Source: Enterobacter_D sp963521185 (GTDB lineage: Bacteria > Pseudomonadota > Gammaproteobacteria > Enterobacterales > Enterobacteriaceae). From it: a stretch of DNA of 64,000 nt. The notes below the pieces were generated by a model. That model did no database searches. It was not told the origin of the DNA and was given only the letters and a program-made list of their open reading frames with translations. The stretch covers positions 62,001 to 126,000 of the forward strand of contig CAUQTV010000001.1 in the NCBI GenBank assembly GCA_963521185.1, in the 5' to 3' direction. Both the position numbers and the translations under genes were made by a program. Positions 26,348 to 33,760 of the stretch are shown piece after piece. How positions within the stretch are numbered: position 1 is the stretch's first letter; every line of letters begins with the position of its first letter.

Positions 26348-28561
26348 TCACCACAACGGCTGCCAGTATGGGTTGGGTTCACGAAGATCGAAGGAGAATA
26401 CTGTTTCATCCTCGCCGTCACTTTCTTCATAAATAAAGCGTTCTATATTTTTTGTCTCAATCTCGAAAGAGTATTGATCTGAACTCTTATAATGCCCCAG
26501 CGGGGGTAAAACTGACTGCGTATTGTTATTTAACAGTAAGTCCAGCTGTGCATTATCGAGCGTGTTTCTGTAATGACGCTTTTGTTCACACCAGTCGGCG
26601 GCCAGAAAATCCGGTATCTCAGGTTTACTGGCATAAAGATGTAATAACACCGCACCATAGTGTGTGATATCGCTGTTATAGCCTGAGCAGGAGATCGCCC
26701 TGGCAGAATAATGCTTGACGATATCGTGCAGAATGCGTGATTCGACATGTTCACAATAGGTGTCAACCGGCAGTCCCGCCCAGCCTGCGCATATAACGTT
26801 AAAGGTATGTCTGTTTGCTAACGACAGCAAATCAACGCTGTTTTTAAGCTGGTACGTTCTGGAATCGACCTGCGGCATAATAAACAGCAGATGGTCAAAC
26901 GTCCGAATTTTACCGATCAGTGCTTTGTATTCTTTATGATCGAGCGGCGCGCAAAAAGGGCTCTCTTTTGAAAAATAGCGCGGGTTTTCCGTCCACAGCA
27001 AATTGTGAACCGTCGCATAACGAAGCACGGGTGACGGTTCGTAAAGCAGCGCGCTGCGGTTCGTGTCTTTTTTTTCTTTTTCAGCTCTACGTATCATCTC
27101 CTCAACGCGGGTCGCATGAAACGGAAATTTAACGCTGAGCACACCCTCAAATGCGGCCTGCTGCTCAGCCCTATGAATTTTCGCCTTTTCGTTTAACCAT
27201 TCTGCCTGACGTCTTACCTCAGACTGCGTCCAGCGCACAAAGGATTCATCCGGCTCTATCAGGCGTTGCTGCATCACCACAACGGGTGACGCGCCTCGAT
27301 GGCCGCTTCCGCTCAGGCAGGCTGCGGCGCTGGCAAATTCTGTTTTCGCGGTCAGCGTGAGCGTGATGGTGGCATGTTGATTTTTATCACACTGATAATA
27401 CTCAAAGCAGGATTTCGGTTGCTCAGTTTCGCTGTCTGAAAATATCCACTCCTGGCCTCTTTTATTCGGGCAAAGCAGCGTCGTACCTGCGGCGCGTAGC
27501 GCTTCGCGAAAACGCAGGTTCGGTAATTTATGATGACCATTGGCGCTCACCAGAGCAATGCGCGGTCGGGTCCACAGCCAGAACTGCTCAACGTCGGAAA
27601 TATGATCTGTTTTATCCGCGAGATAAACGCGTCCGCCATGATGCGGGGCTTTCATCACGTCCGCATTCAGCCCCATCGGGTGTTGCGCGCTAATCCAGGA
27701 CCAGTTTTCCTGATCGCCGGTTAATACCGCGCGCCGCCGGTGGTGATTATCCAGAATGGCATCAATCACCAGTACCAGTGACGTATCGTTTAATATCGGA
27801 TTGCCAAAAAATTCAGGCTGATCAAGAGTGTCTTGATAAGCGTTCAACGTCGCGGTAAAAGTCACATCGGGGACAAAAGGTATGTGTGGCTCGCTGAATT
27901 CGTCCGGTGTTAACGCGCTTCGGCCATCAAAAATAGCACCCATGGCACGCTCATCCTGCTCCTCATCCAGCGCTTCGCCCCGAATAAGCCATTCCAGAGG
28001 CAGGGGATCGTGCGCCAGCAGCGGTAAAAGCGCGCTGGCAGAGGCGCTGTATAATTTTTTCATCAGTTTACGCGCAGGCGAAATAACGGTAACGCTAAGC
28101 GCGTTATTACCCTCCGGGCGAAAAACGTGATTCTCCAGCGGATAGATTACCGGAATTGCGCGGTTACGCGCGGCGCTTTCGGATTGCATGGTCAGTTTAA
28201 TCGCGGTCTGGACTCTGGAGGGAAATAGCCAGCTCAGGCGTTGATAGGCGGGCAGGCAGGGTAGCCAAAGCTCGCCGATAATAATATCGTTATCGGCAAG
28301 CAGCGCATCTAAACCACCGCGATGATCGTTATCAACGTGGCTGAGCACCACCACATCAAGATCGACTTTGCCGGCCGTCCGCTTCGATTGTTTAAGATGC
28401 GTCAGTAATGCATCGGACAATGACACGCCAAAATCATACAGTAAGCGGAAGCTGATATTTTCATTCTGATAAAACTCAACGAGAAAACAGTCACCATGAC
28501 CCACGCCAAACGTAATAATCTCCAGGCGGTCAGCCTGGGGTATTGATACAACACTGCTCAT
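26348..28561 (-). CDS. Large MBL-fold (ComEC/Rec2-like) hydrolase with unknown C-terminal domain
   Basis: 737-residue protein. The N-terminal 400 residues form a metallo-beta-lactamase fold of the ComEC/Rec2 type: VGHGDCFLVEF (19-29), metal motif H75-V-D-N-D79-H80-RGG, LTGD283, APH307-H308-GG, and SANGHH (339-344). The family hydrolyses phosphoester or similar bonds, often in nucleic acids or nucleotides, using two metals. Residues about 440-500 are charged and may be helical, 505-690 make a domain I do not recognise, and the tail (705-737) is acidic. There are no membrane spans, so it is not ComEC itself. The third ATG of a run of three is chosen (28559-28561) because it has AGGGG at 6-base spacing. 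The gene is visibly more AT-rich than its neighbours, suggesting transfer. No partner gene is evident. Confidence 0.75.
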   Translation of the reverse strand: MSSVVSIPQADRLEIITFGVGHGDCFLVEFYQNENISFRLLYDFGVSLSDALLTHLKQSKRTAGKVDLDVVVLSHVDNDHRGGLDALLADNDIIIGELWLPCLPAYQRLSWLFPSRVQTAIKLTMQSESAARNRAIPVIYPLENHVFRPEGNNALSVTVISPARKLMKKLYSASASALLPLLAHDPLPLEWLIRGEALDEEQDERAMGAIFDGRSALTPDEFSEPHIPFVPDVTFTATLNAYQDTLDQPEFFGNPILNDTSLVLVIDAILDNHHRRRAVLTGDQENWSWISAQHPMGLNADVMKAPHHGGRVYLADKTDHISDVEQFWLWTRPRIALVSANGHHKLPNLRFREALRAAGTTLLCPNKRGQEWIFSDSETEQPKSCFEYYQCDKNQHATITLTLTAKTEFASAAACLSGSGHRGASPVVVMQQRLIEPDESFVRWTQSEVRRQAEWLNEKAKIHRAEQQAAFEGVLSVKFPFHATRVEEMIRRAEKEKKDTNRSALLYEPSPVLRYATVHNLLWTENPRYFSKESPFCAPLDHKEYKALIGKIRTFDHLLFIMPQVDSRTYQLKNSVDLLSLANRHTFNVICAGWAGLPVDTYCEHVESRILHDIVKHYSARAISCSGYNSDITHYGAVLLHLYASKPEIPDFLAADWCEQKRHYRNTLDNAQLDLLLNNNTQSVLPPLGHYKSSDQYSFEIETKNIERFIYEESDGEDETVFSFDLREPNPYWQPLW

Positions 28562-28591
28562 CATCATCCCCTGATTTAATGGTCTAGATTT

Positions 28592-28626
28592 TTCCCATGA
28601 CGATAACCCTTTTATCATCACGGGAA
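28592..28626 (-). other. Leader hairpin of the MBL-fold gene
   Basis: 15-base arms separated by 5 bases. Read as minus-strand RNA, every position pairs, two of them as G-U; read on the plus strand the same two are A-C mismatches. It therefore looks like an RNA structure of the minus-strand transcript, 31 bases before the start codon. No T-tract follows. Confidence 0.55.
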
Positions 28627-28648
28627 CAATACCAGGAGTTTGCAGTTC

Positions 28649-29548
28649 TTAAGACAGGGATAACTGCGAGCGAGCCTCTGCCAGCACGGCGCGCAGCACT
28701 TCTCTGTCGTCACCATCGAGGGATTTTAACGGTAGCGGCAGGAACTGTTCGCCCAGCTCTTCCAGCTCGGCTGCGGTGGCGATCACTCGCAGGCTGCCAT
28801 GCTGGCGGAACAGCGCCCACAGCGGCTCAAGGCGGGCGTTGATATCGCTGGCCCCGGCGAGATTGCGCTCGCGTACTGCCCGCGTCAGGGCCATGGCGAT
28901 GTTCGGATACAGGCCGCCCAGCACCGAATACCAGACGTCGCATCCGGCGCTTAAACCCGCTGTTGCAAAGGCGTCGCCGCTGACGCCCAGGGTCATGTGC
29001 GCGGGCAGGATCGCCCGTAAGCGGTGGATGCGGTCAAAGAAGCCGTCCGCATCCGGCAGGCCGCCGGGCAGTTTGATCGACTGAACGTGCGGCAGTGCGG
29101 CAAGCTTAGTCAGCAGCGCGTCATCGAACGTAAACTGCGTGGTGGCGGGGTTATCGTACACGCACAGCGGAACGGAGATGTTTTGCGTCACTTTCTCGAA
29201 CAGGGCAAAGACTTCATCCGGCGTCAGACGCTGGTAGGCGACCGGGGCCAGCAGCAGCGCCTGAGCGCCAGCTTTTTGCGCATCATAGGCCGCATCGAGC
29301 ACGTCGCGCTGGTTGAGTGCGCCGATGCTCGCCATCACCGGAATGCGCCCGACGTGCGACACGGTGAGGCTGATAAAGCGTGCGCGCTCGACGCGGGTGA
29401 GATAGGCGTAGCTGCCTGTCGATCCCATCGCGCAAATGCCGTCAACCTGCGCGGCGCTTAAGCGTTGCACCAGCTTGTTATAGGCACCCTCGTCGGGTTT
29501 ATCGTGTCGAAACGGCGTTAACGGAAAAGCCACCATACCTGTAAACAT
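28649..29548 (-). CDS. DapA-family aldolase/lyase
   Basis: 299-residue dihydrodipicolinate synthase/N-acetylneuraminate lyase family (class I, Schiff base). Key features: GSTGSYAYLTRVER near residue 42 (GxxGE-like carboxylate-binding loop), the Tyr of CVYDNPATT, and the Schiff-base Lys in QSIKLPGGLPD. The chemistry is likely aldol cleavage or condensation with pyruvate of a sugar acid or an amino acid intermediate; true DapA lies elsewhere in these genomes. A GGGGAG precedes the ATG. Divergent from a LysR regulator, which is the obvious candidate controller. Confidence 0.83.
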   Translation of the reverse strand: MFTGMVAFPLTPFRHDKPDEGAYNKLVQRLSAAQVDGICAMGSTGSYAYLTRVERARFISLTVSHVGRIPVMASIGALNQRDVLDAAYDAQKAGAQALLLAPVAYQRLTPDEVFALFEKVTQNISVPLCVYDNPATTQFTFDDALLTKLAALPHVQSIKLPGGLPDADGFFDRIHRLRAILPAHMTLGVSGDAFATAGLSAGCDVWYSVLGGLYPNIAMALTRAVRERNLAGASDINARLEPLWALFRQHGSLRVIATAAELEELGEQFLPLPLKSLDGDDREVLRAVLAEARSQLSLS

Positions 29549-29585
29549 CTCTACTCCCCTGACATCAATTTTTGCAGACCCGCAC

Positions 29586-29600
29586 CAGGTTCATAACCTG
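29586..29600. promoter_or_regulatory. Dyad between dapA-like and lysR genes, candidate operator
   Basis: CAGGTTCATAACCTG has 6-base arms around CAT. Another CAGGTT half site occurs about 50 bases on, at 29636-29641. The divergent gap 29549-29734 has nothing else notable, so a LysR-family binding region is plausible. Confidence 0.4.
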
Positions 29601-29734
29601 CCAGCACAGCGCATCCGGCGCAAGGGCCATGACCGCAGGTTCGAATGACGGTATTATGGATAACATCAGATCATTTTAGAGTGACTTGTGGATTGCAGGG
29701 CAGTGATTCATGACTCAAATGCTAAGGCGCGTGA

Positions 29735-30631
29735 ATGCTAAAAGATAATTTTAACGATCTCTACTATCTGATGGTGGTGTCTCACGAGCGCAGCTTCACC
29801 CGCGCCGCCGCCAAACTGGGTGTATCCCAGTCCGCCTTAAGTCATGCGATTAAAGGGCTGGAAGAGCGCCTCGGCATTCGTCTGTTAACCCGCACCACCC
29901 GCAGCGTTGCGCCGACCGAAGCCGGTGAAATGCTCATCAACAGCATTGGTCCGCGCTTTACGGAGATCGAAGAGGATCTGATCGCGCTGACGCAAACCCG
30001 GGATCGCATTGCCGGGAATATCCGCATCACGCTGGGGGAACATGCGCTGCACTCCACCGTCTGGCCAGCGCTGGAGCCGTTTTTAAAGGATTACCCGCAG
30101 GTGAACGTGGAGCTTGCCATCGATAACAGCCTGATGGATATCGTCAGCGGGCGCTACGATGCGGGTGTGCGCCTGGGCGAGCAGGTGGCGAAAGACATGG
30201 TGGCGGTGCGCATTGGCCCCGACTGGCGCATGGTCGTCGTCGGTGCGCCGTCCTATTTTGCGCAAAAAGGTAAGCCGCTGACCCCGCACGATCTCCAACA
30301 GCATAACTGCATGAACATGCGGCTGCCGACGCTGGGCGGGCTTTATGCCTGGGAGTTCTCAAAAGACGGCCAGGATCTGCGCGTCAAGGTGGACGGTCAA
30401 CTGACGTTTAACAACCTCTATTCACGTATTGACGCAGCGATTGCCGGTATGGGACTGGCGTTTGTGCCCGAAGATACGGTGCGGGATGCGGTAGAAAATG
30501 GGCAGCTTGAGCGGGTGCTGGAAGCGTGGTGCGCGCCTTTTCAGGGCTATTACCTGTATTACCCGAGCCGCAAACAGCACACGCTGGCGTTTGCCCGCCT
30601 GATTGATGCGCTGCGCTACAAAGGCAAGTAA
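29735..30631 (+). CDS. LysR-type transcriptional regulator
   Basis: 298 residues. The N-terminal winged helix-turn-helix is typical: FTRAAAKLGVSQSALSHAIKGLEERLGIRLLTRTTRSVAPTEAGE (about 20-65). The remainder is a LysR-substrate effector-binding domain with the AidB/DsdC-like ending VPEDTVRDAVENGQLERVLEAWCAPFQGYYLYYPSRK. It probably controls the divergent DapA-family gene and perhaps the convergent dehydrogenase. Effector unknown. AAGG is 8 bases before the ATG. Confidence 0.88.
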   Translation: MLKDNFNDLYYLMVVSHERSFTRAAAKLGVSQSALSHAIKGLEERLGIRLLTRTTRSVAPTEAGEMLINSIGPRFTEIEEDLIALTQTRDRIAGNIRITLGEHALHSTVWPALEPFLKDYPQVNVELAIDNSLMDIVSGRYDAGVRLGEQVAKDMVAVRIGPDWRMVVVGAPSYFAQKGKPLTPHDLQQHNCMNMRLPTLGGLYAWEFSKDGQDLRVKVDGQLTFNNLYSRIDAAIAGMGLAFVPEDTVRDAVENGQLERVLEAWCAPFQGYYLYYPSRKQHTLAFARLIDALRYKGK

Positions 30632-30660
30632 AGGGCGGCGAACCGCCCTGTAAACGCGAC

Positions 30661-31707
30661 TTACAGCGTCGCCATGTCGATCACGAAGCGGTACTTCACA
30701 TCGCTTTTTAACATGCGCTGCCAGGCGTGGTTGATCTCCGGCATGGCAATCACTTCGACGTCGGCGGTGATGCCGTGCTCGCCGCAAAAATCGAGCATCT
30801 CCTGCGTTTCCGCAATGCCGCCGATCACCGAACCGGCGATGGATTTACGCCCGAGCACCAGCGGCGCGGTGTTCACCGCATTTTCCAGCTCACCCAGATA
30901 GCCTACCAGCACCAGCGTGCCGCTGAGCGCCAACGTCGGAATATAGGGGGCCAGATCGTGCACGTAAGGCACGGTGTCGATGATCAGATCGAACTGACCG
31001 GTCACCGACTGCATCTGCCCGGCATCGGTGGAGAGCACCACGTTATGTGCGCCGAGGCGGCGCGCATCCTCTTCTTTCCCCGGCGAGCGGGTGAACAGCG
31101 TCACTTCCGCACCCAGCGCATGGGCGAGTTTAATCGCCATATGGCCCAGACCGCCCAGCCCGACAACGGCCACCTTGCTGTTGGCATCCACATTCCAGTG
31201 GCGCAGCGGTGACCAGGTGGTAATGCCTGCGCACAGCAGCGGCGCGGCACCCCGCAGATCCAGCCCGTCAGGCACTTTCACTACGAATTTATCGCTGACC
31301 ACAATTTTGTCGGAATAACCGCCATAGGTTGGCAGGTGATCGTGTCGGTCGGTGTCGTTATAGGTCAGCGTGGAACCCTCTTCGCAATATTGCTCAAGCC
31401 CTTGTTCACAGGGTTTGCAGTGCTGACAAGAATCCACCATACAGCCGACGCCCACATGATCGCCGACGCGAAATTTCGTCACCTGCGGGCCAACGTGGCT
31501 GACGCGGCCAATAATTTCATGCCTCGGCACCATTGGGAAGGTGGCGTTGCCCCAGTCGTTATAGGCGTTATGGATGTCGGAGTGGCACACGCCACTGAAT
31601 AAAATATCGATCACCACATCGTTGGCACGCGCATCGCGCCGCACAAACTGATGGGGAACCAGATCTTCTTTAATCGCCAGGGCGGCATAGCCTTTTACAT
31701 TGATCAT
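30661..31707 (-). CDS. Zinc-dependent alcohol dehydrogenase, YahK/CAD-like
   Basis: 348-residue MDR alcohol/aldehyde reductase of the cinnamyl alcohol dehydrogenase group. Catalytic zinc ligands: C in GVCHSD and the His of PRHE; structural zinc lobe CMVDSCQHCKPCEQGLEQYC; NADP(H)-binding GLGGLGHMAIKLAHALG. The usual GHE is PRHE here, a small departure. It resembles E. coli YahK, which reduces aromatic and aliphatic aldehydes. GGAGAG precedes the ATG. It converges with the LysR gene across 29 bases. The 272-base gap to the next gene has nothing I can name. Confidence 0.88.
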   Translation of the reverse strand: MINVKGYAALAIKEDLVPHQFVRRDARANDVVIDILFSGVCHSDIHNAYNDWGNATFPMVPRHEIIGRVSHVGPQVTKFRVGDHVGVGCMVDSCQHCKPCEQGLEQYCEEGSTLTYNDTDRHDHLPTYGGYSDKIVVSDKFVVKVPDGLDLRGAAPLLCAGITTWSPLRHWNVDANSKVAVVGLGGLGHMAIKLAHALGAEVTLFTRSPGKEEDARRLGAHNVVLSTDAGQMQSVTGQFDLIIDTVPYVHDLAPYIPTLALSGTLVLVGYLGELENAVNTAPLVLGRKSIAGSVIGGIAETQEMLDFCGEHGITADVEVIAMPEINHAWQRMLKSDVKYRFVIDMATL

Positions 31708-31979
31708 CGATGCTCTCCGGAAAATGGGTCCGTAATGGACGGTCGGTTATGAGAGTGAATTAGCGGTTGGAAACAGGCGTGCGTAAGCGAAGCAGCTAAG
31801 CATTATAGCCCGCCCACGGCGCAGAATTAGTGCGAATTCCCGCAAAGACCTATGAGCGGCATTCATTTTTTGACGCAGCACGCGGCGCGGTGCGGTTCAT
31901 ACAAAAGTGGGGGACAGCCGCGCGAAAAAGCGCTCTACACTGACAAAAACAGCCTGGCGGCGTACCTCTCGGAGTCCCT

Positions 31980-32267
31980 ATGACGCAATATCAAACGGCA
32001 TTTATTTTTATCTGCGTGATGTTTTCGGCGGGCGCGTGGTCAACATCTGAAGACGCCCGGCTGGAGAAGCAAAAGCAGGCGGTAATGCAGGACGTCAGAA
32101 AAACCTGTACGCCGTCCAGCGCCATGGCACAAGAAGAGTGGGAGAAGAAAATCCTCGACTCCGAGCACAACCGAAACCATATTCGCGAAGCGACGCTGGC
32201 AATGGAGCGCAACAACGCTAAAGCTTACTGGCAGGCCATTTCTCAGATCGAATGCCTGGAGTATTAA
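31980..32267 (+). CDS. Small secreted protein, YicS-like
   Basis: 95 residues. A signal peptide (MTQYQTAFIFICVMFSAGAWS) precedes a charged helical mature part with two Cys (KTCTPSS and IECLEY) that could form a disulfide in the periplasm. The pattern VMQDVRKTCTP...EEWEKKILDSEHNRNHIREATLAMERNNAKAYWQAI resembles my recollection of E. coli YicS, of unknown function. TCGGAG precedes the ATG. No terminator or partner gene is obvious. Confidence 0.65.
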   Translation: MTQYQTAFIFICVMFSAGAWSTSEDARLEKQKQAVMQDVRKTCTPSSAMAQEEWEKKILDSEHNRNHIREATLAMERNNAKAYWQAISQIECLEY

Positions 32268-32461
32268 TCTGATTTTCAGCGCTCAACACCCGTGAAACGC
32301 ATGCGAAGCGTGGCATGGGCGCAAGGCCTGTGGCGATGCAGGCTAAGCCCTCCCGACAACATCAAGATTACTTATCTATAGGATTGAAATAATGACTTAA
32401 AGTGATGACGCGATTTCACCGAAGAGTCCTGTACAACACATAAAATAGAACAGGGAATAGC

Positions 32462-32704
32462 GTGAAAACACTCCTTTTGATCATCATCGGATTATGGGCA
32501 GGAAGCGCGTTAGCGGATGGCGGCTCAGCCGAACTGAAAGCCGAAGGCAAATCGCTGGTGCAGCAGGCGGGATACGCCTGTGAAAAGGTAGATGCAGTGT
32601 ACCCTGCCGCCTTCGGCGGTTCCGTCACGGTGATATGCGATGACTCACACAGATACATTGTCAGAAATAAAGATGGGCACTACAGCGTCGAGGTTGAAGA
32701 GTAG
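32462..32704 (+). CDS. Small exported protein of unknown function
   Basis: 80 residues from a GTG start with CAGGGA 6 bases upstream. The signal peptide ends at LADG (residues 1-19), followed by a small domain with two Cys (YACEKVDA and TVICDDS) able to form one disulfide; the mature sequence ends HYSVEVEE. It resembles the many short YpeB/DUF-type periplasmic proteins but I do not recognise the family. A strong terminator follows. A surrounding fall in GC suggests recent acquisition. Confidence 0.65.
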   Translation: MKTLLLIIIGLWAGSALADGGSAELKAEGKSLVQQAGYACEKVDAVYPAAFGGSVTVICDDSHRYIVRNKDGHYSVEVEE

Positions 32705-32730
32705 AGCGTGATGCGGGTGGGATAATAAGA

Positions 32731-32759
32731 GGGGGCATTGCGCAATGCCCTCCATTTTT
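32731..32759 (+). terminator. Rho-independent terminator of the small exported protein gene
   Basis: GGGCATTGC/GCAATGCCC perfect self-complementary stem extended by one G-T and one G-C pair, followed by a TTTTT run. It lies 26 bases after the stop. Confidence 0.88.
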
Positions 32760-32773
32760 ACTCAAGAAATTAG

Positions 32774-33283
32774 TCAGTTGTGCTTGTTTTGATTTAGTGG
32801 ATACCGCTTCCAACGGTTGTATAGCCATTCATATTCCTGGTAAACAGTGCCACTTCTGGCCTTCTCTCTGATAGCTTTAATCATTGGATCGGCGGTTTCA
32901 TATGTATCCATGACGGTCGAAAAGGACGTTTTTTTAATCATATCCTCGTCGTAGATACCCGCCTTAATACTTACAGCAACACGTTCATAGAAATTCAGGA
33001 TGTACTGTACCCGCCGTCCTTCGTCTTTTTCTACCTGACTTGTTTGCTTTCCTGTAGGGGGAAATACGTATGAACGAAGCGATTTACCTGAATCCTTCAA
33101 ATCTTTGAGTGTGTGGATCGCTGTGATGTATTCCTGGTCTTTACGACTCTCGAAAAGAAAAATTGCGGTCTGGGTGCGTCGCGCCGTACGGATGTTATAA
33201 CCGATGGTACAAGCAGCAACTATGGTACCTGCAAAAAGCAGCACATTACTTATAATTTGCAAATTTATAGAGTTCAATTCCAT
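32774..33283 (-). CDS. Membrane-anchored DUF4760-like protein
   Basis: 169 residues from the ATG at 33281-33283 (AAGGGG about 7 bases upstream). One N-terminal transmembrane span (IISNVLLFAGTIVAACTIGYNI) is followed by a basic NIRTARRTQT stretch and a long helical cytoplasmic region (FYERVAVSIKAGIYDEDMIKK). This arrangement fits DUF4760, a family of unknown function common in accessory and phage-associated loci; the family call is from memory. Low GC relative to the core genes suggests transfer. Confidence 0.6.
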   Translation of the reverse strand: MELNSINLQIISNVLLFAGTIVAACTIGYNIRTARRTQTAIFLFESRKDQEYITAIHTLKDLKDSGKSLRSYVFPPTGKQTSQVEKDEGRRVQYILNFYERVAVSIKAGIYDEDMIKKTSFSTVMDTYETADPMIKAIREKARSGTVYQEYEWLYNRWKRYPLNQNKHN

Positions 33284-33303
33284 TTGACGCCCCTTGGGTG
33301 TGC

Positions 33304-33329
33304 AAAAAAAAGCGGAGCCGAAGCCCCGC
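33304..33329 (-). terminator. Rho-independent terminator of a short minus-strand transcript
   Basis: Read on the minus strand: GCGGGGC-TTCG-GCTCCGC followed by eight T. A UUCG tetraloop with a seven-pair stem is a textbook strong terminator. It lies upstream of the DUF4760 gene and downstream of a 10-codon ORF, so it must end a separate short transcript. Confidence 0.93.
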
Positions 33330-33352
33330 ATTCTGTTGAAGAAGGTTAGTGG

Positions 33353-33385
33353 TTATAAACCGTCGTACTCGTCGAATTTTTTCAT
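33353..33385 (-). CDS. Ten-residue peptide ORF
   Basis: ATG at 33383-33385, product MKKFDEYDGL, stop TAA. The ribosome-binding site GAAGGAG at 5 to 6 bases is stronger than that of most genes in the window, and a promoter-like element and a strong terminator flank it. An inverted repeat (ACAGTCG at 33403-33409, CGACTGT at 33421-33427) lies just before the Shine-Dalgarno. I know of no matching leader peptide or toxin; it is hydrophilic, unlike Ibs or Ldr toxins. It may be a leader peptide, a small regulatory protein, or part of a regulatory RNA. Confidence 0.5.
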   Translation of the reverse strand: MKKFDEYDGL

Positions 33386-33453
33386 ATCATCTCCTTCACT
33401 AGACAGTCGTTTGAAGTTACCGACTGTTAAACTCAATATGTTTTTCACAGGCC

Positions 33454-33482
33454 ATTCTATAACCGTAGTTTCATCTCTGCAA
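33454..33482 (-). promoter_or_regulatory. Promoter-like element for the short transcript
   Basis: On the minus strand, TTGCAG, 17 bases, TAGAAT (one mismatch from the -10 consensus). The predicted start near 33447 gives a transcript of about 145 bases ending at the UUCG terminator. Confidence 0.5.
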
Positions 33483-33495
33483 GCGAACTAAAACG

Positions 33496-33514
33496 AACTG
33501 ACAGATTGTCAGTT
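33496..33514. promoter_or_regulatory. Perfect 19-base dyad, candidate operator
   Basis: AACTGACAGATTGTCAGTT: 8-base arms around GAT, centred about 58 bases before the predicted start of the minus-strand transcript. The position suits an activator. Confidence 0.45.
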
Positions 33515-33590
33515 ATCTATGGGACACAATTAAGGATACAGGCATTTTAAGGGTTGTGCCTTTGGCTTGCCGCTGGCATGATCCTGACTA

Positions 33591-33620
33591 GGGATTAACT
33601 GAGCGCTAATCCCAACTTTT
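33591..33620 (+). terminator. Hairpin upstream of thiM
   Basis: GGGATTA, 9-base loop, TAATCCC, then AACTTTTT. It could terminate plus-strand transcription entering the thiM region, or be part of the thiM promoter region. Stem of 7 pairs, moderate strength. Confidence 0.4.
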
Positions 33621-33636
33621 TGATTTTGAAACAAAT

Positions 33637-33715
33637 GACTCGGGGTGCCCTTCTTTGTGAAGGCTGAGAAATACCCGTACCACCTGATCTGGATAATGCC
33701 AGCGTAGGGAAGTCA
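33637..33715 (+). promoter_or_regulatory. TPP riboswitch (THI element) of thiM
   Basis: Nearly identical to the E. coli thiM aptamer: GACTCGGGGTGCCC at the 5' strand of P1/P2, CTGAGAAATACCC in the pyrimidine-sensing J3/2 region, ACCTGATCTGGATAATGCC for the P4/P5 pyrophosphate-sensing helices, and GCGTAGGGAAGTC closing P1. Binding of thiamin pyrophosphate is known in E. coli to sequester the thiM ribosome-binding site. Confidence 0.97.
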
Positions 33716-33760
33716 GATGCCTGCCGGCGTCGCTTCTTCGCAGCCTGGCAGGAGCATACT

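Noticed and set aside
29635..29650. GGTTCGAAT resembling a tRNA T-loop upstream of the LysR gene
   Set aside because: The flanking bases do not form a five-pair T stem, and no acceptor or anticodon arm can be folded around it.
33294..33491. 65-codon plus-strand frame over the small minus-strand transcript
   Set aside because: It runs through the terminator and promoter elements of the opposite strand, has no ribosome-binding site, and its product has no recognisable features.
33591..33620. Hairpin before thiM as a second riboswitch
   Set aside because: It is a single short stem-loop with a T-rich tail and none of the conserved bases of known aptamers. It is kept only as a possible terminator.
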